Of a stretch of 31,130 bases of DNA, positions 7,543-15,478 are shown piece by piece. Below the pieces are notes generated by a model. It ran no database searches. It was not told the DNA's origin and was given only the letters and a program-made list of their open reading frames with translations. Position numbers and translations under genes: made by a program. The number at the start of each line of letters is the position of its first letter. Within the stretch, counting starts at the first letter, position 1. The stretch is from JACVRW01 sp035705985 (GTDB lineage: Bacteria > Actinomycetota > Thermoleophilia > Solirubrobacterales > Thermoleophilaceae), in NCBI GenBank assembly GCA_035705985.1, contig DASSVP010000112.1, positions 1 to 31,130 of the forward strand, given 5' to 3'.

Positions 7543-7631
7543 ACAAGTGGGGAATCACGTCTAAAGGCGGCAGGGGACGCCGCCGATGCAATGCCGTAAC
7601 AGCTCCTGCTGACCAGGAGGGGGAACCCGTA
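7543..7631 (+). ncRNA. structured 5' leader of unknown class, possible riboswitch
   Basis: Leader of the secreted glycosidase gene. It holds a 6-bp hairpin GGCGGC/GCCGCC (566-571 with 579-584 of the 7500s) and a second hairpin CTCCTG/CAGGAG (7603-7608 with 7614-7619) that pairs with the Shine-Dalgarno AGGAGG at 7615-7620. Between them is GATGCAATGCC, and upstream is CACGTCTAAAGGC. The order CACG, AAAGGC, stem, GAxGCAAxGCC loosely recalls the c-di-GMP-I (GEMM) riboswitch core, but the tetraloop and receptor are not recognisable, so I do not call that class. The ribosome-site-masking hairpin is what a translational switch would need. Confidence 0.35.
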
Positions 7632-8729
7632 TTGCCCGCCCGCTGCTCGCGGCTCGTGCCGCTGCTCGTGTGCGCGCTCACGGTTGCGTGGGCGCCCGCC
7701 TCCCATGCCGTCGCTCCGCCCAACTTCGTCGGGATCACCTCCGAGGACCTCCTCTTCGCCACGGGGCAGTACCGCTCCGCCACGCTGAGCCAGCAGCACT
7801 CCGCCGGAGTGCGCATCATCCGCCAGGCGTTTGACTGGGCCGCGATCGAGAAGTCGCCTGGCAAGTACGACTTCGACCTCTATGACGCCTTCGTCCGCGA
7901 TGCCGCCGCCAGGAGGGTCGCCGTGCTGCCGGTCCTCCACAACACGCCGCCGTTCTACCGGCGCGGCAGCAGCGAGCGTCCGTGGTGCCCGCCGCGACAG
8001 CTCTCGACGATGGCCGAGTTCGCGCGCGCGCTCGTGCGGCGCTACGGGCCGAACGGATCGCTGTGGAGGGCAAGCCCCGGGGCGCACAGCATGCCGATCC
8101 GCTCATGGCAGATCTGGAACGAGCCCAACCTGGCGATCTACTGGTGCAACCGGCCGAATGCGCGTGAGTACGCGAGCATGCTGCGCGTCGTGGGCAAGGC
8201 CGTCAAGGGCGAGGATCCGGGCGCGGACATCGTCACAGCCGGACTGCCTGACAGCAAGCTCAGGTCGGCGATGCCGCTCGAGAAATTCATCGCCCGCCTC
8301 TACAGGGCGCGAGGAAAGCGATACTTCGACACGCTCGCGATCAACGGCTACGCGACGAACAATGCCCAGCTCTCCGAGCTGCTTCGTCGTGTCCGCCGCA
8401 GTATGAACCGGAAGCGCGACAGGCGGGCGGGGATCTGGATCACCGAGATCGGCTGGGGCGACGCCGGGCCTCCCCACCGCTACAACGTGGGCTCAGCCGG
8501 TCAGGCCGCGCGCATCGCGAGTTCCTTCAGGCTGTTCGGGAGGCTCGGGCCGAAGCTGCGGCTGCGCGGGGTCGTCTACTACTCGTGGCGGGACCACGAG
8601 CCATATCCGCCGAAGTACAACGACATGTGGGGCCTCCACACAGGGCTGCTCGACCTACACGGCAACCCCAAGCCCGCGTACCACGCCTTCCAGCAAGGCG
8701 CCGCCGCGGCGGTCGCGGCTCTTCACTGA
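7632..8729 (+). CDS. secreted clan GH-A glycoside hydrolase (GH39/GH5-like)
   Basis: 365 residues beginning with a clear signal peptide (basic n-region RCSR, hydrophobic LVPLLVCALTVAWA, cleavage probably after ASHA). The mature part is a TIM-barrel glycosidase of clan GH-A: WQIWNEPNL carries the catalytic acid/base Glu (NEP motif), and GIWITEIGWGD supplies the nucleophile Glu on strand 7. Supporting blocks are RQAFDWAAIEKSPGKYDFDLYD, LPVLHNTPPFY and YYSWRDHE. PslG-like exopolysaccharide hydrolases and xylosidases share this plan, so the substrate is probably an extracellular or cell-surface polysaccharide, but which one is unknown. TTG at 7632 is chosen as start because it begins the signal peptide and follows an AGGAGGGGG sequence by eight bases. 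Expression may be controlled by the structured leader. The gene is monocistronic. Confidence 0.85.
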   Translation: MPARCSRLVPLLVCALTVAWAPASHAVAPPNFVGITSEDLLFATGQYRSATLSQQHSAGVRIIRQAFDWAAIEKSPGKYDFDLYDAFVRDAAARRVAVLPVLHNTPPFYRRGSSERPWCPPRQLSTMAEFARALVRRYGPNGSLWRASPGAHSMPIRSWQIWNEPNLAIYWCNRPNAREYASMLRVVGKAVKGEDPGADIVTAGLPDSKLRSAMPLEKFIARLYRARGKRYFDTLAINGYATNNAQLSELLRRVRRSMNRKRDRRAGIWITEIGWGDAGPPHRYNVGSAGQAARIASSFRLFGRLGPKLRLRGVVYYSWRDHEPYPPKYNDMWGLHTGLLDLHGNPKPAYHAFQQGAAAAVAALH

Positions 8730-8747
8730 GCGCCGCCTCGGCGGCCA

Positions 8748-8753
8748 TAGGCT
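8748..8753 (+). promoter_or_regulatory. -10 element TAGGCT, leaderless promoter candidate for ccm-hem operon
   Basis: TAGGCT is followed by six bases and the GTG at 8760 (GTG-ATG double start). No Shine-Dalgarno is present, so the large ccmABCD-hemA-hemC operon probably begins with a leaderless message. Confidence 0.5.
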
Positions 8754-8759
8754 TCCGCC

Positions 8760-9413
8760 GTGATGGATGCGGCGATCGAGCTCGACCGCCTCGAGCGGCG
8801 GTACGGCGAGCGCGTGGCGCTCGCCGGCGTGAGCGTCAGCGTGCCCGCCGGCGCCACCCTGGCGGTGCTCGGCGGCAACGGAGCCGGCAAGACGACGCTG
8901 CTGCGGGTCCTGGCCGGGCTCCTGCGCCCTCACGGCGGTAGCGCGAGCGTGCTCGGCGCGGCCCTGCCGGCCGAGCGCTGGAAGCTGCCGGCCCAGGTGG
9001 GCTACCTGGGGCACGAGCCGCTCCTCTACCGCGAGCTCACCGGCCGCGAGAACCTCCACTACCACGCGGAACTTCACGGCGTCGCGCATTCGCGCCTGGA
9101 GCCGCTGCTCGCCCAGCTCGGCGTCGAGGATCGCGCGGACGAGCCCGTCCGCGACCTCTCGCGCGGCCTCGTCCAGCGCTTCGCGATCGCACGCGCCGTG
9201 CTCCACGATCCGCCGCTGCTGCTCCTGGACGAGCCGCGCGCGAATCTCGATCCCTCCGCCGCGGAGCTTGCGGAGCCGCTCATCGGGCGGTCGGCGGGGC
9301 GGACGCGGGTGCTCGTCAGCCACGACGTGCGGGGAGCGCTCGGCGAGTCGGACGCCGCGCTCGGCCTGAAGGCGGGGCGGCCGGCGCCCGTGGACGCGGA
9401 GCTGTACCGGTGA
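8760..9413 (+). CDS. ccmA: haem exporter/CcmABCD ATP-binding subunit CcmA
   Basis: 217-residue ABC ATPase with Walker A GGNGAGKTT near residue 40, the signature-like LSRGLVQRFAIARA (the usual LSGGQ is degenerate, as in many CcmA proteins) and Walker B LLLLDEP. CcmA powers release of holo-CcmE from the CcmABCD complex in System I cytochrome c maturation, on the cytoplasmic face of the membrane. Identification as CcmA and not a generic ABC ATPase comes from the following ccmB and ccmC. GTG at 8760 and ATG at 8763 are adjacent candidate starts. ccmB overlaps by 4 bases. Confidence 0.92.
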   Translation: MMDAAIELDRLERRYGERVALAGVSVSVPAGATLAVLGGNGAGKTTLLRVLAGLLRPHGGSASVLGAALPAERWKLPAQVGYLGHEPLLYRELTGRENLHYHAELHGVAHSRLEPLLAQLGVEDRADEPVRDLSRGLVQRFAIARAVLHDPPLLLLDEPRANLDPSAAELAEPLIGRSAGRTRVLVSHDVRGALGESDAALGLKAGRPAPVDAELYR

Positions 9414-10084
9414 TCGCCACGGCGCGCGCGATCCTGCGGAAGGACCTCCGCATCGAGCTCCGCACGAGGGAGTCGGTGCCCGCCATGGTCCTCTTTTCGA
9501 TAACGGTCTACGTGCTCTTCCACTTCGGGCTCGACCGCGACTCGCTGGACGGCGAGCTCGCGTCCGGCGTCCTGTGGGTCACGCTGCTGCTGGCCGCCGT
9601 GATCGGCGTCTCGCGCCTGTTCGCGGCGGAGCGCGAGCAGGGCGGCATCGACGGGCTGCTGCTGGCGCCCGTGGACCGGACCTCGCTGTTCGTGGCGAAG
9701 GCGGCGGCGCTGTTCCTCTTCGTCACGGCGGTGGAGCTCGTGGCGGTGCCGGCCTTCGCGCTCCTCCTGCTCGGCCCGGGGCTGGGCGGGGCCCTACCCG
9801 AGCTGCTGCTGGTACTCGCGCTGGGCAACCTCGGAATCGCGGCGGTGGGCGCGCTGGTGGCCGCGCTCGCGGCTGAGACGCGCGCGCACGAGCTGATCGT
9901 GCCGCTGCTGCTGCTGCCGCTGCTCGTGCCGGTGCTGATCGCCTGCGCCCAGGCCACCGAGCCGCTGCTGCGCCAGGACGCCGGCCCGGAGGACCTCGGC
10001 CGCTGGCTTTCGCTCCTCACTCTTTACGATGTGGTGTTCGTGCTTCTCTCAGTCGCGGTCTTCGACTTCCTGCTCGAGGACTGA
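9410..10084 (+). CDS. ccmB: haem exporter membrane subunit CcmB
   Basis: 224 residues with about six hydrophobic segments and the typical CcmB opening ILRKDLRIELRTRESVPAM, then GVSRLFAAEREQGGIDGLLLAPVDRTSLFVAKA, the cytoplasmic loop that docks on CcmA. It forms the CcmABCD membrane complex. GTG start at 9410 overlaps the ccmA stop by 4 bases, and its own stop overlaps the ccmC ATG by one base. Length is normal for the family (about 220). Confidence 0.93.
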   Translation: MIATARAILRKDLRIELRTRESVPAMVLFSITVYVLFHFGLDRDSLDGELASGVLWVTLLLAAVIGVSRLFAAEREQGGIDGLLLAPVDRTSLFVAKAAALFLFVTAVELVAVPAFALLLLGPGLGGALPELLLVLALGNLGIAAVGALVAALAAETRAHELIVPLLLLPLLVPVLIACAQATEPLLRQDAGPEDLGRWLSLLTLYDVVFVLLSVAVFDFLLED

Positions 10085-10770
10085 TGTATTCCAAGGGCCT
10101 GGCTCCACTCGCCGCAGCAGCCGTCGTGACGATCACGGCGGCCTTCGCGATGGTGTTCTTCTACGCGCCGAACGACGCCGACCAGGGCTTCGTCCAGAAG
10201 ATCTTCTACGTGCACGTGCCGATGGCGATCGTGGCTCTGTGCGGGTTCGTGGCCGGCGGGATCTTCGCGATCAGGCACCTGCGCAGCGGCGACTCCTCCT
10301 GGGATCTCCGCTCGTATGTGGCGATCCACATGTCGATCATCCTGGGGCTCGGCGTGCTCGTGACCGGCGCGATCTGGGCCAAGGCCTCGTGGGGCCACTG
10401 GTGGGTCTGGGACGAGCCCGTGCTCGTCTCGTTCCTCGTGGTGTTCCTCCTGTACTGCGTCTACGACCCGCTGCGCTTCTCGATCGAGGATCCGGAGCGC
10501 CAGGCGCGCTACTCGTCCGTGTTCGCGATCGCCGCGGGCGCGTTCGTGCCGCTGAACTTCATCGCCGTGCGGATGGCCGAGAGCTTCACGCACCCGCGCG
10601 TGCTGTCGCAGACCGGCGGCGACATGCCGGGCGACATGCGGCTCACCTTCCTGGTCGCGCTCCTGGGGATGGCGCTGCTGTTCGTGACGCTGTGGAAGCT
10701 CGAGCTCACCGCCAAGCACGCATCGATGCAACTCAAGAGGTTGAGGAACCGTGCCCGCGTTGCCGCTTGA
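10084..10770 (+). CDS. ccmC: haem-handling membrane protein CcmC
   Basis: 228-residue member of the haem handling protein family. It carries the tryptophan-rich motif WGHWWVWDEPVL (about residues 102-113) that binds haem on the outer face, flanked by conserved histidines in YVHVPMA and AIHMSIILGLG. Six membrane spans are visible. CcmC transfers haem to CcmE. The ATG at 10084 is fixed by overlap with the ccmB stop, and the 3' end overlaps ccmD by 20 bases. No CcmE, CcmF or CcmH gene is in this window, so the rest of System I must be encoded elsewhere. Confidence 0.95.
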   Translation: MYSKGLAPLAAAAVVTITAAFAMVFFYAPNDADQGFVQKIFYVHVPMAIVALCGFVAGGIFAIRHLRSGDSSWDLRSYVAIHMSIILGLGVLVTGAIWAKASWGHWWVWDEPVLVSFLVVFLLYCVYDPLRFSIEDPERQARYSSVFAIAAGAFVPLNFIAVRMAESFTHPRVLSQTGGDMPGDMRLTFLVALLGMALLFVTLWKLELTAKHASMQLKRLRNRARVAA

Positions 10771-10906
10771 CGAGGCGGGGAAGTACGTGGCCGGCGCCTA
10801 TGTGGTGTTCGTCGCGCTGATCCTGGTCTACGTGGCGATCATCGGCGCGAAGATCGCGCGCATCGAGCGACAGATCTCGGAACTGGTCTCGGAGGACGAC
10901 GAGTGA
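10751..10906 (+). CDS. ccmD: CcmD-like single-span membrane protein (51 aa)
   Basis: Short frame of 51 residues starting with GTG at 10751, inside the 3' end of ccmC, and ending with a TGA that overlaps the hemA GTG by 4 bases. The product has a single membrane span (YVVFVALILVYVAIIGA) followed by a basic, then acidic, cytoplasmic tail (KIARIERQISELVSEDDE). That is the CcmD plan: a small protein that stabilises the CcmABC complex. A GAGG sequence lies four bases before the start. Position between ccmC and hemA and the continuous overlaps make it a real gene. Confidence 0.88.
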   Translation: MPALPLDEAGKYVAGAYVVFVALILVYVAIIGAKIARIERQISELVSEDDE

Positions 10907-12246
10907 CCGGCGAGATTCTCGCCCTCGGCGCGAACCACAAGACCGCGCCGCTTCCCCTACGCGAGCGGCTCGCGCTGCCGGACGGGCGCGCCGCGCGCGT
11001 GCTGGCGGAGCTCGTCGACCACGAGGCGGTGCACGAGGCCGTCGCGATCTCCACCTGCAACCGCACCGAGCTCTATCTGGTGACCGCGGATCCCGTCGAG
11101 GCGGAGAACAGCGCGCTGGCGATCCTCTCGCGCCAGGCCGGCCTGCGGCCGACCGAGCTGCTTGGCGCGATCTACTCACTCCGCGGCGGCGAGGCCGTCG
11201 AGCACCTCTTCTCCGTGACCGCCGGGCTCGACTCGATGATCGTCGGCGAGGCCGAGGTCCAGGGGCAGGTCAAGCGCTCCTACGAGATGGCGTTGGTCGA
11301 GGGCGTGACGGGCCCGGTCACGAACCGGCTCTTCCGCGACGCGCTCGGAACGGGCAAGCGCGTCCGGAGCGAGACGGGCGTATCCCGCGCGAGCGTGTCG
11401 GTGTCGTCCGTGGCGGTGAAGCTCGCGGCGGACTTCCTAGGCGACCTGTCCGAGCGCCGCGTGCTCGTGATCGGCGCGGGCGAGAACGCGGAGCTCACCG
11501 CGCGCGCCCTGCGCGACCGCGGCGTGGAAGCGCTGTTCGTGGCGAACCGCCGCTACGACAGGGCGCTCGGCCTGGCGCAGCGCTACGGCGGCCGGGCGAT
11601 CTCCTTCGACGACATGCCGGCCGAGCTCGAGCGCGCCGACATCGTGGTGAGCTCCACCGGCGCACCCCACCAGATCGTCGCGCGCGAGGAGCTCGAGTTC
11701 GTGGCGGCCTCGCGCATGGGGCGCCCGCTCGTGATGATCGACCTGGCGGTGCCGCGGGACGTCGAGCCGAGCGTGCGCGGCTGCCCCGGGATCGCGCTCT
11801 ACGACATGGACGACCTCCAGGCCGAGGTGGCGCGCAACCTGACCGGCCGGCAGGCGGAGGCCGACGAGGCGCTCGTGATCGTGCGCGAGGAGGTGGCCCG
11901 CTTCGACGAGTGGCTCGGGAGCCTCGACGTTGTCCCCACGATCTCCGCCCTGCGCAGGCGGGCGGACGAGATCGTGGACCAGGTGCTGCGCGAGAACGAG
12001 TCGCGCTGGGAGTCGCTGTCGGAGGCGGACCGCGAGCGTGTCGCGGTGCTGGCCAGCGCGGTCGTGAGCCGGCTGCTCCACGAGCCCACGCGCCGTCTGC
12101 GCGGCGCGGCCGGCGAGGGCACGTCGTACCGGTACGTGCACGCGGTGCACGAGCTGTTCGGGCTCGAGGCGGCGCTGGCGCCACGCGAGGACGCGCCCGC
12201 CGAGGTCACCGAGCTCGACGCCCGCCGCACGCGCCACCGCCGGTGA
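10903..12246 (+). CDS. hemA: glutamyl-tRNA reductase HemA
   Basis: 447 residues. HemA reduces glutamyl-tRNA(Glu) to glutamate-1-semialdehyde, the committed step of C5-pathway tetrapyrrole synthesis. The catalytic Cys52 is in ISTCNRTELY; the substrate loop GEAEVQGQVKRSYE, the NADPH motif VIGAGENAELTARAL and the C-terminal dimerisation helix LRENESRWESLSEADRERVAVLASAVVSRLLHEP are all present. The GTG start overlaps ccmD by 4 bases and the stop overlaps hemC by 4 bases. Placing haem synthesis in the same transcript as ccmABCD couples haem supply to cytochrome c maturation. No HemL is in the window. Confidence 0.97.
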   Translation: MTGEILALGANHKTAPLPLRERLALPDGRAARVLAELVDHEAVHEAVAISTCNRTELYLVTADPVEAENSALAILSRQAGLRPTELLGAIYSLRGGEAVEHLFSVTAGLDSMIVGEAEVQGQVKRSYEMALVEGVTGPVTNRLFRDALGTGKRVRSETGVSRASVSVSSVAVKLAADFLGDLSERRVLVIGAGENAELTARALRDRGVEALFVANRRYDRALGLAQRYGGRAISFDDMPAELERADIVVSSTGAPHQIVAREELEFVAASRMGRPLVMIDLAVPRDVEPSVRGCPGIALYDMDDLQAEVARNLTGRQAEADEALVIVREEVARFDEWLGSLDVVPTISALRRRADEIVDQVLRENESRWESLSEADRERVAVLASAVVSRLLHEPTRRLRGAAGEGTSYRYVHAVHELFGLEAALAPREDAPAEVTELDARRTRHRR

Positions 12247-13145
12247 TCCGCCTAGGCACGCGCGGAAGCGCGCTCGCCCTGGCGCAGGCCCGCTGGGTGG
12301 CGAACCGCCTGAGCGGCGAGGTGGAGCTGGTACCGATCACGACGTCGGGCGACGAGCGCCGCCGCGGGGCGCCCGAGCACGCCGACAAGTCGCGCTTCGT
12401 CAAGGAGATCGAGGAGGCGCTTCTCGCCGGGGAGGTCGACCTGGCGGTGCACTCGGCTAAGGACGTGCCGGCCGGGCTGCCCGCCGGACTGATCATCCTG
12501 GCCGTTCCCGAGCGCGCCGACGCGCGCGACGCGATCTGTGGCGCGCCGTCGCTCGCCGGCCTCCCGGAGGGGGCGGTGGTGGGCACGGCGAGCCTTCGCC
12601 GCCGCGCGCTGCTGCTCGCGCTGAGACCGGACCTCGACGTACGCGACCTGCGCGGCAACGTCGACACCCGCCTGCGCCGCCTCGCGGACGGCGATTTCGA
12701 CGCGATCGTGCTCGCGCAGGCCGGCCTGGACCGGCTCAGGCGGAGCGACGAGGGCAACCCGCTCGACCCGGAGCGCTTCACCCCCGCTGCGGGCCAGGGC
12801 TGTCTGGTCCTGGAGGCCCGGGCGGATCGCCCGGAGGTCGCGGAGGCTGCCGCCACCCTCACCGATCGCGACGCACTCGCCTGCCTCACCGCCGAACGAG
12901 CTCTGGTCCGGGCGCTGAGTGCAACGTGCCATACGCCGGTCGGTGCCAACACCGTTACGGACGGCGACGATCTGCGCCTCGTGACCTTCGTAGGCCTGCC
13001 GGATGGCTCGCATTGGATCCGGGACGAGGACTCCGGCTCCGCGGCCGAACCGGCCGCCCTGGGTGAGGCCGTCGGACAGCGAATGGTCGCGGCCGGCGCC
13101 GGAGAGCTGCTCGCCGAGGCCGAGCGCGTGGCAGCACCCGGCTGA
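12243..13145 (+). CDS. hemC: hydroxymethylbilane synthase HemC
   Basis: 300 residues. HemC (porphobilinogen deaminase) polymerises four porphobilinogens on a covalently bound dipyrromethane cofactor. Signatures are LGTRGSALALAQARWVA at the N-terminus, VHSAKDVPAGLP, DLRGNVDTRLRRL and the cofactor-anchoring Cys229 in SATCHTPVGA. The GTG at 12243 gives a normal family start and overlaps the hemA stop by 4 bases. The open frame extends upstream in the hemA region, but that part is out of frame with hemA and has no homology. Followed by 27 bases and then the cobA/hemD fusion, which appears to have its own promoter. Confidence 0.97.
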   Translation: MIRLGTRGSALALAQARWVANRLSGEVELVPITTSGDERRRGAPEHADKSRFVKEIEEALLAGEVDLAVHSAKDVPAGLPAGLIILAVPERADARDAICGAPSLAGLPEGAVVGTASLRRRALLLALRPDLDVRDLRGNVDTRLRRLADGDFDAIVLAQAGLDRLRRSDEGNPLDPERFTPAAGQGCLVLEARADRPEVAEAAATLTDRDALACLTAERALVRALSATCHTPVGANTVTDGDDLRLVTFVGLPDGSHWIRDEDSGSAAEPAALGEAVGQRMVAAGAGELLAEAERVAAPG

Positions 13146-13159
13146 GGTGTCCGCGCGGA

Positions 13160-13165
13160 TAGCGT
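13160..13165 (+). promoter_or_regulatory. -10 element TAGCGT, leaderless promoter candidate for cobA/hemD
   Basis: TAGCGT lies in the 27-base gap after hemC and ends seven bases before the GTG at 13173. It suggests an internal, leaderless promoter so that the second half of the tetrapyrrole operon can be expressed separately. Confidence 0.45.
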
Positions 13166-13172
13166 TCTCCGG

Positions 13173-14681
13173 GTGAGCGGGATCGTCTATCTCGTGGGCG
13201 CGGGTCCCGGCGACCCGGGCCTCATGACGCGCAGGTCGCTCGAGCTGATCGCCGCGGCGGACGCGATCCTCTACGACCGCCTCATTCCGCCTGGCGCGCT
13301 CGAGGGGGCGCGGCCCGACGCCGAGCTCCGTTACGTCGGCAAGGAGCCCGGTGCGCCGGCGCTGACGCAGGAGGAGACGAACGGGCTGCTCGTCGAGCTG
13401 GGCCGGGCCGGCAAGCGGGTGGTGCGGCTGAAGGGCGGCGACCCGTTCGTGTTCGGGCGCGGCGGCGAGGAGGCCGAGGCGCTGGCGGCGGCCGGCGTGC
13501 CGTTCGAGGTCGTTCCCGGCGTGACGGCGGGCGTGGCCGCCCCGGCGTACGCGGGCATTCCGGTGACGCACCGGGACGCGGCTTCGGCCGTGGCCTTCGT
13601 CACGGGTCACGAGGACCCGGCCAAGCCCGGCACCGCGCTCGACTGGGACGCGCTGGCGCGCTTTCCCGGCACGCTCGTCTTCTACATGGGGGTCAAGAAC
13701 CTGCCGCTGATCGCCGAGCGTCTGACCGCTGCCGGGCGAGACCCCCAGGAGCCGGTGGCAGTGGTCGAGCGCGGCACGCATGCGGGTCAGCGGACGGTCG
13801 TCGACACCCTGAGCGGGATCGCGGCGCGGGTGGAGTCCGAAGGTGTGCGGCCCCCGTCGATCACGGTCGTCGGGCGCGTTGCGGAGCTGCGCGAGACGAT
13901 CGCCTGGCTTGAGGCGCGGCCGCTGCACGGCGAGATCGTGGCCGTCACGCGGGCGCGGGCGCAGGCGAGTGGCCTGGCGGCGAGGCTGCGCGAGCTCGGC
14001 GCGGAGGTGGTCGAGACACCGGCGATCCGGATCGAGCCGAGGCCGGTGGAGGGAGAGCTGCGCGCCGCGATCGACCGGATCGAGGAGTACGCGCTCGTCT
14101 GCGTGACGAGCCCGAACGGAGTGCGCCTGTTGTTCGACGCGCTCGCGACGGTCTGTCGCGATGCCCGTGCCCTTGCGGGGCCCACGGTCGCCGCCATCGG
14201 GCCAGGCACCGCCGCGGAGCTGGCCGCGCGCGGGATCCTCGCGGACATCGTGCCGGAGCGGTTCGTGGCCGAGGCGTTGGTGGAGGCGCTTGCGCCCGTC
14301 GAGGTGGAGGGCCGCCGGGCGCTCGTGGCCCGGGCGGCGGACGCGCGCAGCGTGCTGCCGGACGCGCTTCGCGAGCGCGGCGCCGAGGTCGACGACGTGG
14401 CGTTCTACGACACGGTCGCCGAGCCACTCGGTGACGCCGAGCGCGCCGCCCTCGCGCGCGCCACCTACGTGACCTTCACATCGAGCTCCACCGTCCGCTT
14501 TCTGCTGGGCTCGGGCGTGCGGCCACCGGAGTCGGCCCGCGTCGTCTCCATCGGGCCGGTCACCACGAGCTCCGCCGAGGAGCACGGCCTCACCGTGCAC
14601 GTGGAGGCGGAGCGACATGACGTGGATGGCCTCGTGGAGGCGCTGACTGCCGACGCCCTCGCGCGGAGGGTGCCGGCGTGA
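13173..14681 (+). CDS. cobA/hemD: fused uroporphyrinogen-III C-methyltransferase / uroporphyrinogen-III synthase
   Basis: 502-residue bifunctional protein. Residues 1-248 are a SUMT (CobA): VYLVGAGPGDPGLMT, LKGGDPFVFGRGGEEAEALAAAGV, GVTAGVAAPAYAGIPVTHR and TLVFYMGVKNL. This half methylates uroporphyrinogen III at C2 and C7 to precorrin-2. Residues about 250-500 are uroporphyrinogen-III synthase (HemD): VAVTRARAQASGLAARL, VCVTSPNGVRLLFDAL, AAIGPGTAAELAARGI and YVTFTSSSTVRFLLG. This half closes hydroxymethylbilane to uroporphyrinogen III. The fusion is known in actinobacteria and firmicutes. It sits at the branch between haem and siroheme/cobalamin; its precorrin-2 would be used by the dehydrogenase at 2613. 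GTG start; the stop overlaps the next gene by 4 bases. Confidence 0.96.
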   Translation: MSGIVYLVGAGPGDPGLMTRRSLELIAAADAILYDRLIPPGALEGARPDAELRYVGKEPGAPALTQEETNGLLVELGRAGKRVVRLKGGDPFVFGRGGEEAEALAAAGVPFEVVPGVTAGVAAPAYAGIPVTHRDAASAVAFVTGHEDPAKPGTALDWDALARFPGTLVFYMGVKNLPLIAERLTAAGRDPQEPVAVVERGTHAGQRTVVDTLSGIAARVESEGVRPPSITVVGRVAELRETIAWLEARPLHGEIVAVTRARAQASGLAARLRELGAEVVETPAIRIEPRPVEGELRAAIDRIEEYALVCVTSPNGVRLLFDALATVCRDARALAGPTVAAIGPGTAAELAARGILADIVPERFVAEALVEALAPVEVEGRRALVARAADARSVLPDALRERGAEVDDVAFYDTVAEPLGDAERAALARATYVTFTSSSTVRFLLGSGVRPPESARVVSIGPVTTSSAEEHGLTVHVEAERHDVDGLVEALTADALARRVPA

Positions 14682-15478
14682 TCGTCACGCTGCTCACGGA
14701 CTACGGACGAGGCGACGACTTCGTCGGCGTCTGCCACGGCGTGATCCGTCGGATCCACCCGGACGCCGAGATCGTGGACATCACTCACGGGATCGAGCGC
14801 TACGCCGTGCGCCAGGGCGCGCTCGTGCTGCGGAACACACTGCCGTACATGCCGGTGGGCGTACACATGGCGGTTGTCGACCCGCAGGTGGGCACGGAGC
14901 GCCGGGCGCTCGCGCTCTCCACCGTCGACGGCCGGATGCTCGTGGGCCCTGACAACGGCCTGCTCAGCCTCGCGTGGGAGCGCTGCGAGGGCGTGGACCG
15001 GGCCGTGGACATCACCAGGTCGCCCCACCGGCTCGAGCCAGTCTCGGCGACCTTCCACGGTCGCGACATCTTCGCGCCGGTCGCGGCCCACCTGGCGGCG
15101 GGCGCGGAGCTGGGCGACGCCGGCGACCCGCTCGACCCGGAGACGCTCCAGCGCGTGGAGCTGCCCGAGCCGCGCGACGAGAACGGCGCGGTCGTGGCGC
15201 ACGCGCTTGTGATCGACCACTTCGGGAACGTGGGCCTCAACGTCGGTCACGACCGGCTCGCAGGCACCGGCATGACGCTCGGCGCCCGCGTGGAGGTCGA
15301 GGCGCTCGGGGAGAGCTACTCGGCCACCTACGCGCAGACGTTCGCCGACGTGAGCCCGGGCGAGCTGATCGTGTACCAGGACGCCTACCGGACGCTCGCG
15401 CTGGCGATCAACCGCGGCGACGCCGCCGGCACGCTCGGGCTCGCGCCCGACGCCGAGGTACGCCTGCGGCCGCAATGA
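14678..15478 (+). CDS. S-adenosylmethionine hydrolase (SAM hydroxide adenosyltransferase, DUF62)
   Basis: 266 residues of the DUF62 family, which shares its fold with fluorinase and SalL chlorinase but uses water to split SAM to adenosine and methionine. Family blocks are LLTDYGRGDDFVGVCHGVI (SAM-binding Asp), VDITHGIERYAVRQGALVL, VHMAVVDPQVGTERRALAL, LVGPDNGLL, TFHGRDIFAPVAAHLA (the water-activating Asp/Arg/His triad region) and VIDHFGNVGLNV. GTG start overlaps hemD by 4 bases and the stop overlaps birA by 4 bases. Why a SAM hydrolase follows a SAM-using methyltransferase is not evident; removal of excess SAM is one guess. Halogenase activity is unlikely given the ordinary sequence and context. 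Confidence 0.92.
   Translation: MIVTLLTDYGRGDDFVGVCHGVIRRIHPDAEIVDITHGIERYAVRQGALVLRNTLPYMPVGVHMAVVDPQVGTERRALALSTVDGRMLVGPDNGLLSLAWERCEGVDRAVDITRSPHRLEPVSATFHGRDIFAPVAAHLAAGAELGDAGDPLDPETLQRVELPEPRDENGAVVAHALVIDHFGNVGLNVGHDRLAGTGMTLGARVEVEALGESYSATYAQTFADVSPGELIVYQDAYRTLALAINRGDAAGTLGLAPDAEVRLRPQ

Noticed and set aside
7543..7631. Calling the glycosidase leader a c-di-GMP-I riboswitch outright
   Set aside because: The GAAA tetraloop, its receptor and the 3' helix are not recognisable; only part of the core is similar, so it is listed as an unclassified leader.
12252..14618. 788-codon open frame antisense to hemC and cobA/hemD
   Set aside because: Low-complexity Arg/His/Ala-rich translation without family motifs; typical shadow of GC-rich coding sequence on the other strand.
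14678..15478. Halogenase (fluorinase/chlorinase) activity for the DUF62 protein
   Set aside because: The sequence looks like the ordinary SAM hydrolase branch and the gene context is tetrapyrrole synthesis with no secondary-metabolite genes.
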